From NCBI GenBank assembly GCA_964556885.1, contig CAZKYP010000019.1:1-26687 (forward strand): 26,687 nt of DNA. The letters are read 5' to 3'. The position numbers were made by a program, and so were the translations under genes. Within the stretch, counting starts at the first letter, position 1; every line of letters starts with the position of its first letter. The notes beneath the pieces were generated by a model. The model searched no databases, was not told the DNA's origin, and was given only the letters and a program-made list of their open reading frames with translations. Of the stretch, positions 8,264-17,700 are shown piece by piece. This DNA is from CAZKYP01 sp964556885. Its GTDB lineage: Bacteria; Planctomycetota; Phycisphaerae; Sedimentisphaerales; Anaerobacaceae.

Positions 8264-11209
8264 ATGTGTAAGAAATTAATTTGCTTTGTTTTCGTTATGG
8301 GTTTGTTATTAACAAATCCCGCCGGGGCCGAGCTCATCGGCTGGTGGAAGCTCAATGACGGTTCAGGTACTGTTGCTGTTGACTCGAGCGGCTACGACAA
8401 TGATGGCACCTTTGAAGGAAATCCACAGTGGGTAGAAGGCAAGATAGGCGGAGCCCTGGATTTTGATGGCACCAATGACTATGTGGACTGTGGAAACGAT
8501 CCACTTTTCGGGATAGACACCAACCAGATGACGGTTGCGGCCTGGGTGACTGTCAGGTCGAATGCCAATGCGTGGCAAGTTATCGCTGCCAAGGGTGAAT
8601 ATGCATGGAGGCTTAGTAACGTAAATCTTGATCCGAGGTTCCACTTCGGTATCACCTGGTGGAATCAGCCGAATACCTACTCAGTTGATGGATCTACTGC
8701 GGTTGGTTTTAATGAATGGCATCATGTAGCCGGATCGTTTGATGGTACAAACATCAACGTATATCTGGACGGAGTGCTTGACGGCAGCGCAACCACTCCG
8801 GAACCCATAGGTACCAATGATGAGAATGTACTTATTGGTAACAGCCCCTACGACTTGGTACGATTCTGGGACGGCCTCATTGATGATGTTCGAATTTACA
8901 ATGTGGCACTGACACCGGAAGAATTAGCAGATGTTATGATAGGTGAATCCCTGCGCAGCTCCCATCCGAGCCCGGAAGACGGAGCTACATTTGTGACAAG
9001 AGGTGTAGTACTTAGCTGGGATCCGGGAAGCATGGCACGAACACATGATGTGTACTTCGGAACGGATATTGATGATGTAAACGAGGCAAGCACAGACGAT
9101 CAGCGCAGTGTACTTTTGAGTACGAACAAGTCAGATGTTGTCTTTGATCCTCCGGGAGATTTGGATTACGGCCAAAAATATTACTGGCGAGTCGATGAAG
9201 TCAATGAAGCCAATATGGACAGCCCGTGGAAAGGCCAGGTTTGGAGTTTCACGGCTGAACCATTTGCTTACACCATCGAGAATATAAAGGCCACAGCTTC
9301 CAGCTATGATAGAGGTAAGGGACCGGAAAATACCGTGAACGGCTCTGGACTTCAGGACGATCTGCATTCAATAGTCACCGAAGCGATGTGGCTTAGTACG
9401 GCTTCCGAACCCGGCGAAGCATGGATCGAATTCGAATTCGACAGGATTTATAAATTGTACGAGATGTGGGTATGGAACTATAATGCTGAATCCATTCTTG
9501 CATTATACGGTCTTAAGGAAGTGAAAGTAGAGTACTCAATCGACGATTCAAACTGGACGGAGCTGGAAAATGTCCCGGAATTCGAGATTGCACCGGGCGA
9601 GAACGGCTATGCACATAATACCACAGTAGCTTTCAATAATATTGCGGCCAAATATGTCAAAATTACCGCCATAAGCAACCACGGCGGCGGTGGCAGCTTC
9701 TTTAAGCAATACGGCCTCAGCGAAGTACGGTTCCTCTATATCCCGGTCTATGCCGTAGAGCCAATTCCCGATACTGAATCGGCAGATGTTCCGATTGATG
9801 TAACCCTTCAATGGAAGTCTGGAAGAGAAGCTTCAGAACATGTAGTTTATCTTAGTGATAACATATTTGCCATCGATGACGGCACGGCACCGTCTGTTAC
9901 CCTGAGCGACGCAGGTTACGGCCCATTGTCGCTCGATTTGGGAAATGATTACTACTGGCGAGTCGATGAAGTTAACGACACTGAAGTCTGGGCAAGCGAT
10001 ATCTGGAACTTCAGAACACAGGAATTTATAGTCGTGGACGATTTCGAGAGCTATGGTGACTTTCCGCCAGACGAAGTATGGAGTACGTGGATAGACGGAT
10101 ATAACAATTCGGCCAACGGCTCAACGGCAGGTTATCCCGATCCCGACTTTACTTTCGGAGAGCATTTCGTCGAAACGGATATTGTTCACAGCGGTAGCCA
10201 GTCAATGCCGTTGTTATTTGACAATACTGTTGCAGGCTATTCGGAAGTTACAGCCAACACAGTCAATCTCATGAATGGCAGTGATTGGAGCAGAGGTTCC
10301 GCCGGAAAACTGGTGCTTTGGTTTTATGGTGATCCCGGCAATCCCGTTACCGAGCAGTTGTACGTTAAGATTAATAACGACAAAATTTTATATGACGATG
10401 ACGCCGGAAATATTGCGGCAAGAAGGTGGAATTTGTGGATTGTGGATCTTTTATCGCCTGGCATTAACTTGAGTAATATCACAACGCTTAGTCTCGGCTT
10501 CGAAAGAACCGGTGTAACCGGTGGCACCGGCATTGTACTTATAGACGACATTCGCCTGTACAAAACTCCACCTCCAAAAATAGAACCGATTGATCCGGGC
10601 GCCAATGGTCTTGTTGCTCACTATGCTTTCGAAAACAACGTATTCGACAGCTCAGGTAACAGGCTTCATGGTACAGTCGTCGGCAATCCGACTTATGTCG
10701 ACGGTGCAGTTGGCACGGCGATGGATTTCGACGGTAACGGAGATTACGTGGACTGCGGGAACGATTCTAAGTTCAACTTTACGAATGCAATGACAGTCGC
10801 CACATGGGTAAATATCAGGACACTCCCCCAAGCCTGGACCGCGATCATCACGAAGGGCGACAGTGCATGGAGACTATCCAATAACAATACCTCCACAGGT
10901 ATACACTTTGGATTCACAGATGGTTCCAGGAATAACCAGGCGGCGAACTCGGCAACTGAACTGAACCCGGGAGAATGGTATCACGTCTGTGGAGTGTATG
11001 ATATTAACGTCGGCGCCAAGATATACATCAACGGAGTCGAGGACGGCGGCAATCCTGATACAGGTGGAATCACCCAGAACAATTACGGCGTATTCATTGC
11101 TGAAAACTCTCAGAACCTGAACCGTTTCTGGGACGGCCTTCTTGACGAGGTTATGATATATGACAGGGCTCTGTCAGACGCCGAAGTCCTATACCTCGCA
11201 AGTCAGTAA
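8264..11209 (+). CDS. Secreted protein with two LamG domains, an F5/8C-like domain and FN3-like repeats
   Basis: This is a 981-residue secreted protein. The signal peptide (about 1-22, MCKKLI... ending in PAGA) and the GGGAGG ribosome binding site fix the start. Modules in order are: LamG 1 (about 23-228, LIGWWKLNDGSG, with the DFDGTNDYVDCGN motif); an FN3-like repeat with YYWRVDEV (about 229-330); a discoidin/F5-8C-like domain (about 334-490, with TASSYDRGKGPENTVNGSGL and WLSTASEPGEAWIEFEF); a second FN3-like repeat with YYWRVDEV (about 491-584); the VVDDFESYGDFPPDEVW jelly-roll-like module (about 585-766); and LamG 2 (about 775-981). All recognisable modules are of the carbohydrate- or protein-binding type and no enzyme domain is seen. 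It is probably a cell-surface or extracellular binding protein. It is transcribed alone, from its own promoter to the terminator at 11242-11289. Confidence 0.85.
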   Translation: MCKKLICFVFVMGLLLTNPAGAELIGWWKLNDGSGTVAVDSSGYDNDGTFEGNPQWVEGKIGGALDFDGTNDYVDCGNDPLFGIDTNQMTVAAWVTVRSNANAWQVIAAKGEYAWRLSNVNLDPRFHFGITWWNQPNTYSVDGSTAVGFNEWHHVAGSFDGTNINVYLDGVLDGSATTPEPIGTNDENVLIGNSPYDLVRFWDGLIDDVRIYNVALTPEELADVMIGESLRSSHPSPEDGATFVTRGVVLSWDPGSMARTHDVYFGTDIDDVNEASTDDQRSVLLSTNKSDVVFDPPGDLDYGQKYYWRVDEVNEANMDSPWKGQVWSFTAEPFAYTIENIKATASSYDRGKGPENTVNGSGLQDDLHSIVTEAMWLSTASEPGEAWIEFEFDRIYKLYEMWVWNYNAESILALYGLKEVKVEYSIDDSNWTELENVPEFEIAPGENGYAHNTTVAFNNIAAKYVKITAISNHGGGGSFFKQYGLSEVRFLYIPVYAVEPIPDTESADVPIDVTLQWKSGREASEHVVYLSDNIFAIDDGTAPSVTLSDAGYGPLSLDLGNDYYWRVDEVNDTEVWASDIWNFRTQEFIVVDDFESYGDFPPDEVWSTWIDGYNNSANGSTAGYPDPDFTFGEHFVETDIVHSGSQSMPLLFDNTVAGYSEVTANTVNLMNGSDWSRGSAGKLVLWFYGDPGNPVTEQLYVKINNDKILYDDDAGNIAARRWNLWIVDLLSPGINLSNITTLSLGFERTGVTGGTGIVLIDDIRLYKTPPPKIEPIDPGANGLVAHYAFENNVFDSSGNRLHGTVVGNPTYVDGAVGTAMDFDGNGDYVDCGNDSKFNFTNAMTVATWVNIRTLPQAWTAIITKGDSAWRLSNNNTSTGIHFGFTDGSRNNQAANSATELNPGEWYHVCGVYDINVGAKIYINGVEDGGNPDTGGITQNNYGVFIAENSQNLNRFWDGLLDEVMIYDRALSDAEVLYLASQ

Positions 11210-11241
11210 AATTATTTGAAGCAATTGAATAAAACTAAAAC

Positions 11242-11289
11242 CGCATAAGGGCTTATACTGACTAATTCAGTATAAGCCCTTTTTATGCG
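11242..11289 (+). terminator. Strong, probably bidirectional terminator after the second LamG protein
   Basis: A perfect 13-bp stem (11249-11261 with 11267-11279) has a 5-base loop and is followed by five T residues. An outer A/T-rich stem (11242-11248 with 11283-11289) extends it. The A-rich stretch on the left would let it work on the opposite strand too. It sits 39 bases after the stop codon. Confidence 0.85.
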
Positions 11290-11561
11290 ATGAGATAGCA
11301 ATCAGATTGAATAGAGTCAGAACAATGCGCACAATTAAGTTTTTTTGCGCGTAATGATGGATTAAATCACAAAAATTTGTAAATAATATAATATGGTAGG
11401 ATTTTATATCATAGCGGCCGCATAAATTTCCGTTTGCTAACGGCCCAATCTCATAAAATACGGTAAATTGGTACTATCCTTATGAGCCGCTTAGACCATG
11501 CTATTGATTTCATACCGGTGTACTTACAGGTTGTTACTAACTATTATAAAGGAGGCGTATT
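11290..11561 (+). other. A/T-rich upstream region of the truncated LamG gene
   Basis: No gene is visible here. Immediately before the downstream gene there is a clear ribosome binding site (AAAGGAGG, about 11549-11556). A TATAAT-like box occurs near 11389-11394 without a convincing -35. A short hairpin around 11416-11445 (GGCCG with CGGCC, or the alternative CCGTT with AACGG) lies in the presumed leader. Confidence 0.35.
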
Positions 11562-11930
11562 ATGTGCAAGAAATTGATTTATCTGTCTTGTTGTGTTTTC
11601 GTACTGGGATTTATTCTGAGCAATACAACCGGTGCTCAAAGTGCAAATCTCGTTGGATGGCGGAAGCTCGATGATATGGAAGGTAATATTGCTTTGGATT
11701 CGTCCGGCAATGAACTGCACGGCACCCTTAGTGAGCCTAATAGTCCGGAATGGGCGATTGGGTACCGCGGCGGATCGCTGGATTTCGATCTCGGTGATTA
11801 CGTGGATCTGGGTAACTCGGATTTATTGAATTTCGGAACGAATGACTGGACCTTGAGTGCATGGATAAATATCACTGCAATAGGTAGTGGTCAAGATAAC
11901 GTATGTCCGATTTCCAGACCGATAAATTAA
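11562..11930 (+). CDS. Truncated LamG protein, probably a gene remnant
   Basis: This 122-residue reading frame has an intact start: a strong ribosome binding site and a signal peptide (MCKKLIYLSCCVFVLG..., cleaved after about residue 25) closely like that of the 8264 gene. It then carries only the first half of a LamG domain (LVGWRKLDDMEGN, DYVDLGNSDLLNFG, TLSAWINI). After about residue 108 the sequence leaves the family (GSGQDNVCPISRPIN) and stops, where a complete LamG domain should run about 100 residues further. No continuation was found in the other forward frames down to 12118, so this is not a simple frameshift. It is more likely the scar of a deletion or rearrangement. A secreted half-domain is unlikely to fold, so it may be non-functional. 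Confidence 0.6.
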   Translation: MCKKLIYLSCCVFVLGFILSNTTGAQSANLVGWRKLDDMEGNIALDSSGNELHGTLSEPNSPEWAIGYRGGSLDFDLGDYVDLGNSDLLNFGTNDWTLSAWINITAIGSGQDNVCPISRPIN

Positions 11931-12118
11931 TAAAACCATGTTTTTTATTCTTGACAGGGGTGTTACCAAAATTAGTTTTGAACTATATGTTTGGATGTAG
12001 AGACATAATGGAGACAACATTTTTTAATAGTAACTATTGAATATATTCATATCAAAGAACACATATTTAGCGTTAAAATATAAAAGATCTTTGAATCACA
12101 TTTGGATAGCTTTGCATT
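11931..12118. other. A/T-rich spacer between convergent genes
   Basis: This 188-base spacer lies between the truncated LamG gene (+ strand) and the end of the gltD operon (- strand). It is A/T-rich and has no recognisable gene. I see no convincing rho-independent terminator for the - strand operon; only weak A/T-only inverted repeats are present (for example around 11929-11949). Confidence 0.4.
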
Positions 12119-13543
12119 TTATTTGTTTGTAAGGTAATAATCAATCTGCTCAGCCGCTATCCTTCCTGAATTGATCGCGCGGGCCACGAGGGACGCTCCC
12201 ATTACAGCATCACCTGCAGCAAAGACCCCGGATTGATTTGTCATGCAGCGGTTATCGATTTTTATGTTTCCCCTCCGGTCAAGATCCAGGCCGAACTGAT
12301 TGACCACTCCATCATGTGAAACATGTAAAAAACCCATAGCTAACAAAACAATATCGACTTTCATGCTGAATTCCGTCCCAGGTTTCTCCCGCATTTTGAT
12401 ACCGCCAGGCCCATCAATCCACTCGACCTCGATGCAATGCAGTTGATCAACTCTTGTGCCGATGCCGTTAATCTTCTTCGTATTTACACACCAGCGCCTG
12501 GTACACCCTTCTCGGTGTGAGGTTGAAGTCCTTAAAATATCAGGCCAATTCGGCCATGAATTATAAATGTGCCCTCTCTCAGATGGTTTCGGCAATATCT
12601 CGAACTGGAAAATTTCCTTTGCACCCTGACGTCGGGCGACTCCGACACAATCGCTCCCGGTGTCACCTCCTCCAATGACTACTACTGTTTTATTCTTAGC
12701 CGAAACGATTTCTTCAGGGGCAATCTGCAGACCGTCACAGATTCTGTTTTGTTGTTTCAGGTAATCCATTGCAAACAGAACGTTATCAAAATTCCGCCCG
12801 GTTACCGGGAGATCTCTCGGCGTCTCAGCACCGATAGTTACGCAGATTGCATCGAATATTTTTCTGAGATAACGGAACGATATGTCTTTTCCCACCAGGA
12901 TTCCTGTTGAGAACTGCACTCCTTCTTCCTGCAATTGGGCAAGCCTTCTATCGAGGACTCTTTTATCAAGTTTGAAATTCGGAATACCGTATCGAAGCAG
13001 CCCGCCGATATTATCTTCCTTTTCAAAAACCATCACTTCATGCCCGGCCCGGACAAGCTGCTGGGCGGCGGCCAGACCGGCCGGACCGGAGCCGATTACA
13101 ACAACACGCTTTCCGGTTTTGTCTTTAGCCGGCATCGGCCTGATCCAACCCTCGCTGAAACCCCGTTCGGCAATCTGATATTCGATATGTCTTATCAGGA
13201 CTGCCTCGTCGTTTACACTCAGGGTACATGCGGCCTCACATGGTGCCGGACAAACCCTGCCTGTAATCTCGGGGAAATTATTGGTGGTGTGAAGAATTTC
13301 ACAGGCTTTGCGCCATTGAGTCTTGTGTAGGGAATAATTAAAATCGGGAATAACATTGTTCAGGGGACAGCCCACTCCGTGACAGAATGGAATTCCGCAG
13401 TCCATACAGCGGGCTGCCTGACTGATAAGCGCTTCTTCCGGGAGGCAAATCTCAATTTCAGAATAATCCTTTATTCGCTCGTCAACCGGCCGATATTGAA
13501 CATCCTGGCGCCTGTGCTCAATAAATCCCACGTTACTATTCAT
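12119..13543 (-). CDS. gltD: Glutamate synthase small subunit (GltD-type NADPH oxidoreductase)
   Basis: This is a 474-residue GltD, the usual length. It oxidises NADPH at an FAD and passes electrons through Fe-S clusters to the FMN of the glutamate synthase large subunit. N-terminal Fe-S cysteines are complete (C46, C49, C54, C59 and C98, C102, C106). The FAD-binding motif is VVVIGSGPAGLAAAQQL (about 146-162) and the NAD(P)-binding motif is VVVIGGGDTGSDC (about 287-299). The C-terminal GVFAAGDAVMGASLV is the FAD-pyrophosphate motif of the family. It is the last gene of the - strand operon, separated from metV by 49 bases with its own ribosome binding site (GGAG). The large-subunit parts are 7-13 kb upstream in the same operon. 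A second GltD module is fused inside HdrA (14711-19237), so the two may serve different partners. Confidence 0.92.
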   Translation of the reverse strand: MNSNVGFIEHRRQDVQYRPVDERIKDYSEIEICLPEEALISQAARCMDCGIPFCHGVGCPLNNVIPDFNYSLHKTQWRKACEILHTTNNFPEITGRVCPAPCEAACTLSVNDEAVLIRHIEYQIAERGFSEGWIRPMPAKDKTGKRVVVIGSGPAGLAAAQQLVRAGHEVMVFEKEDNIGGLLRYGIPNFKLDKRVLDRRLAQLQEEGVQFSTGILVGKDISFRYLRKIFDAICVTIGAETPRDLPVTGRNFDNVLFAMDYLKQQNRICDGLQIAPEEIVSAKNKTVVVIGGGDTGSDCVGVARRQGAKEIFQFEILPKPSERGHIYNSWPNWPDILRTSTSHREGCTRRWCVNTKKINGIGTRVDQLHCIEVEWIDGPGGIKMREKPGTEFSMKVDIVLLAMGFLHVSHDGVVNQFGLDLDRRGNIKIDNRCMTNQSGVFAAGDAVMGASLVARAINSGRIAAEQIDYYLTNK

Positions 13544-13592
13544 AAAACACTCCGCGGCAGGTAGCTATAGATGCCGGTTCTGACAGATTTTT

Positions 13593-14261
13593 TCAAACTC
13601 TATGGTCTTCTCGTATAATCACACGATATCCGCCATCCAGAGATGCATTCCAGTTCTTAGGAGAGGCGATTTTTCTGAGCCTGTCTATCTGCCCTATATC
13701 TTTTAGTCGATTGTATATAAGCTGCCAGGCACACTGGCGGTCCGGCCGCACCTCACAGCGGTCTTCTCTGGAGCCGCCGCATGGCCCGTTAAGCAGTCTT
13801 TTTGCACAGCGAGTAATAGGACAAATTCCGCCGTATTCGCTCAGTACACATGCACCACAGGCGGAGCATTTCTCCGTCCAGACTCCTCTTTCTTCAAGGA
13901 TGCCGATGAACGCGGTATCAAGCCCTGCATAAACCGGTTTGTGATTGTATCGTTCAGCTATTGCCTGAACACCCGCACCACAGGCGAGTGATAGGACAGC
14001 ATCGTTTCTTTCGATAGCTTCTGCAGCCTGCTCGATGAACACATTGTCGCACTGGCGTTCTATTGTCAGCTCCTCAACCTGGATCGGACTACCGGCAAGT
14101 CTCGACGCCATGCGCAAAGCCGAAGCAATAATGCCAACTTCACGCTCGCCTCCGGCAAGACACACAGTGACACATGTCCCGCATCCGAGCACAAGAATCT
14201 TCTCGTGCTGTTTTACTATATCCATAAGTTCGGGTATGGTTTTTCTTTCTGCAACTATCAT
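13593..14261 (-). CDS. metV: MetV-type zinc/Fe-S subunit of methylenetetrahydrofolate reductase
   Basis: This 222-residue protein belongs to the methylene-tetrahydrofolate reductase C-terminal (MTHFR_C) family. In acetogens such as Moorella the member is MetV, partner of MetF in the methyl branch of the Wood-Ljungdahl pathway. Cysteine motifs are visible: C27, C30 and C34 (GCGTCVTVC), then CSACGACVLSEYGGICPITRC, then a LLNGPCGGS stretch followed by further cysteines (about 132-178). The LNGPCGG motif is characteristic of this family. Its start overlaps the mvhD stop by 4 bases (ATGA), with GGAG placed 8 bases upstream. metF lies at the far upstream end of the same operon, so the two MetFV genes bracket the Hdr and glutamate synthase genes. 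Confidence 0.88.
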   Translation of the reverse strand: MIVAERKTIPELMDIVKQHEKILVLGCGTCVTVCLAGGEREVGIIASALRMASRLAGSPIQVEELTIERQCDNVFIEQAAEAIERNDAVLSLACGAGVQAIAERYNHKPVYAGLDTAFIGILEERGVWTEKCSACGACVLSEYGGICPITRCAKRLLNGPCGGSREDRCEVRPDRQCAWQLIYNRLKDIGQIDRLRKIASPKNWNASLDGGYRVIIREDHRV

Positions 14262-14707
14262 GGGGCGATCTCCAGTTTTTTCAACTTACTGTTTTGTCCC
14301 AGGGGATTGGGGCCCAATTTACGAACTGTCTCGGTCATATCGATAATGATATCGGCCAAAGGGCGTCCCATCGCTGCCGAGACATTAACCATTCGGAGAC
14401 GTTCCTTATCAATTCCGATTTCTTCAAGCATTTCTCTTATATAGTTAACGCGGCGTTTGGCGTAAAGATTACCTTCGATAAAATGGCAGCCACCTTCAAG
14501 GCAACCGGCAATCAGAACACCATCGGCTCCGTTCTCAAGAGCCTTCATAAAATATTCTGTTTCAAGTCTGCCTGTGCAGGGTGTACGTATAATACGTATA
14601 TTCGGCGGATATTGTATACGCATAGAACCTGCTAAATCCGCAGACGAATATGCACAGTAGTGGCAGCAAAAAGCCAATATTTTCGGTTCGAATGCCTTTG
14701 ATTCCAT
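14258..14707 (-). CDS. mvhD: MvhD/FlpD-type iron-sulfur subunit
   Basis: This 149-residue protein belongs to the MvhD family, a small [2Fe-2S] protein that hands electrons to HdrA from a hydrogenase or another dehydrogenase. The conserved cysteines are present: C14, C15 and C18 (FCCHYCAYSSAD), C44 (RTPCTGR), and C69 and C74 (GCLEGGCHF). It starts 3 bases after the hdrA stop and overlaps metV by 4 bases, so it is clearly in the same operon. No MvhA or MvhG hydrogenase genes are in the window. As in the Moorella methylenetetrahydrofolate reductase cluster, it probably links HdrA to the MetFV part rather than to a hydrogenase. Confidence 0.9.
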   Translation of the reverse strand: MESKAFEPKILAFCCHYCAYSSADLAGSMRIQYPPNIRIIRTPCTGRLETEYFMKALENGADGVLIAGCLEGGCHFIEGNLYAKRRVNYIREMLEEIGIDKERLRMVNVSAAMGRPLADIIIDMTETVRKLGPNPLGQNSKLKKLEIAP

Positions 14708-14710
14708 AAC

Positions 14711-17700
14711 TTAGTTCTTCTTTCCAGCTATGTCACTTGAGCAGTATATTTCTCTGATACCGGATTTTGTTTCGCTTTCTTTTTCCCAGTAATCGCCATT
14801 ATTATCTAATAGTCTCCGGATCATAATTTTGAATTGATCTGTTTCAAAGTGATGAAGTTGTATAGCTCTGGCGGGACATTCCGATACACAAATGCCACAA
14901 CCCATACATTTTGCGGCTTCAATCTGTCCTTTACCATCCTTGTTACAGAACGGCGCGCTGTACGGACAGCTATTCACGCACGTCATACAGGAAATACATT
15001 TTTCCTGATTTACATAAGAAACCTGGGCACTTACATCAAGATGAGTTTTCGATAATATTGTCGATGCTCTTGCCGCCGCTGCACGTGCCTGCGAAATGTT
15101 CTCGTCGATAGCCTTTGGCGAATGTGCCAATCCACAAAGATAAATACCCTCGGTAGCAAAATCCGCAGGCCTTAATTTCATATGAGCCTCTACATAGAAG
15201 CCGTCCGAATTCAAAGGTACTTTCAACATATCCGAAACACGCTTGTTATTTTCGTGATCAACTTCAATTCCGGTACTTAAAACAACTGTATCAGCTTCAA
15301 TCGTAATAGTTTCAGGGAAATCCGGACTTTTTAATCTGACCTGCAAACTTCCATTATCCGAAACTTCCGGTTGTGCTTCTTTGCTGTACCGAATAAATAC
15401 AACACCTGCCTGACGAGCCTTCTTATAGTACACTTCACGGAAACCGTATGTTCTAACATCACGATACAGCACATATACATTCGCATCGGGATCATTTTCT
15501 TTGATTGCAAGTGCATTTTTCACTGCCATCGAACAGCAAATCCTGCTGCAGTAAGGACGCTCATCATTACGAGATCCGACACATTGAATCATTACTATAT
15601 TTTTGCCTTTAGCCGAATACTCATTGTCATGCAGCTTTTTCTCAAGCTCAACCTGGGTCATAACATTTTTCGATTTGCCATAAAGATATTCTGATGTTTC
15701 TACCTGATTCGCTCCGGTCGCTACGATTATTGTACCACTTGAAATCTCGCGATTCTCACCTTTATACGATAATGTTATATTAAACTTGCCTATGTGACCT
15801 GAAACATCCGTAATAAAACTTTCAAGATAAAGTTCAATTTTAGGATGGTTTGTGACACGATCGATTAAACCTTTGGTGAATTCAGGAACATCTGAACCTT
15901 CCAGCGTGTTGTGAATATTGTGTAAGTTTCCACCCAGCCGATTAGAAGATTCCACAAGATGAACCGGAAATCCCTGGTCCGCCAACGCCAGTGCTGCCGT
16001 CATTCCACTTAAACCACCACCGATCACAAATCCTGTCTGATTAACAACAAGAGAACTGCCTTCCAGAGGAGACAGAAAATGTGCACGGGCGATTGCCATT
16101 TTCACAAGCTCTGTCGCCTTTCTCGTAGCTGCTTGGGGTTCAGCCGCATGAACCCATGAACACTGGTCTCTTATGTTGGCCAGCTCAAATAGGTATTGAT
16201 TCAACCCGGCTTCTCGAAGTGTCTCACGGAATAATGGTTCATGAGTCCGAGGTGTACATGAGGCAACTACGATACGATTGAGTCGATGCTCATGTATCAT
16301 TTCTTTAATATTAGAAAGACTTGTATCCGAACATGTAAACATCGTATGAGTAGCCAGTTCGACATGAGGTTCATCCTTAATATCTTCAACTACTTTTTCT
16401 ACATCAACAACGGAAGCGATATTCATCCCGCAATGACATACAAATACACCTATCCGTGGATCCTCATCGGTGACATCATGCTCATCGGGATAGCTCTTTT
16501 TCGTAACAAGAGAATTTCGTGCAGATGCAAGCAGCTCCATAGCCATCGAGGCGGCGCCACTTGCCTGTGTTACAGTCTCCGGGATATCTTTCGGCTCCTG
16601 GAATGCTCCGCCCACGAATACACCAGCCCTGGAAGTGGATAACGGCGAAAGGCGGTCGGTGGCACAAAAGTCATACTCGTTTACTTCTACCCCGATCGCC
16701 GTGGCACGCTCGACAATGGAGGCCGAAGGCTCCATTCCGACCGAGAGCACGACAAGGTCGAACTCCTGCTCTTTCAGTTGACCGTCTTCGTCAACGAAAC
16801 GTACCCGAAGATCATTGGTTCCCGGCATTTGAATAATACGAGATGGAATGCTCTTTATGTAATGAATACATTCCCGGGCTTTGGCCCGTTCGTAGTACAA
16901 GTCAAAATCCTTTCCATGTGCGCGGATATCCATATAAAAAATGGTCGCATCAAATCCATCGACGTGTTCGGCTGCAACCATAGCCTGCTTGGTTGAGGCC
17001 ATGCAGCATATAGACGAACAATACTCGTTACCACAGCTCGAATCGCGTGAGCCGACACATTGTATCCATGCGATATTTTTGGCTTCACGTCCGTCCGACA
17101 GACGGACAACGTGCCCCTGAAACGGCCCGGCTGCAGAGAGCATTCGTTCGAACTGAACACTCGTGACTACATTTGGATAGCGTCCCCAGCCAAATTCGCC
17201 CTTGCGGCCGGCATCGAACTCCTCGAAACCGGGCGTTAGTATCACCGAGCCTACTTCAAGCTCAACCGTTCGCTCAGTCATGTTATGATCAATAGCCTTC
17301 TGCTCGCAGGCCCGCACGCACTCGCCGCATTCCGAACACAATGCACAGTTCAAGCATCGCTCGGCTTCGGCAATCGCATCTTCCTCGGTAAAGCACAGTT
17401 CGATCTCTTTGAAATTTCTCCGGCGCTGGGCGACAGGCAGTTCCTCGCTTGTTTTCCGCGACTTTTTTTCAACTTTTTCAGTTTTGGGAAGCAGCTCATC
17501 CGGCAGCGATTTGATGGTATCATCGAAACGATTCGAACACATGTCTCTGCCATTAAGGAATTTTTCGATGGATTCCGCGGCCCTTTTGCCGGCTCCAACT
17601 GCCTCAATGACCGAAGCGGGACCCGAAACGGTATCACCACCTGCAAAAATGCCTTTTTCAGAAGTTTCCAGTGTAAGTGGGTCCACTTTAATACTGCTGC

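Noticed and set aside
11929..11949. A/T-only inverted repeat (AATAAAA...TTTTATT) as a terminator or mobile element end.
   Set aside because: It has no G/C pairs in the stem, no partner repeat at a distance and no transposase nearby.
11882..12020. Possible frameshift that would restore the second half of the LamG domain after 11930.
   Set aside because: No forward frame downstream shows LamG-like sequence, so truncation fits better than a frameshift.
14258..14707. MvhD taken as evidence for a hydrogenase-linked Hdr complex.
   Set aside because: No hydrogenase subunits are in the window, and the neighbouring metV and the GltD module inside HdrA point to NAD(P)H and methylene-THF instead. A hydrogenase elsewhere in the genome cannot be excluded.
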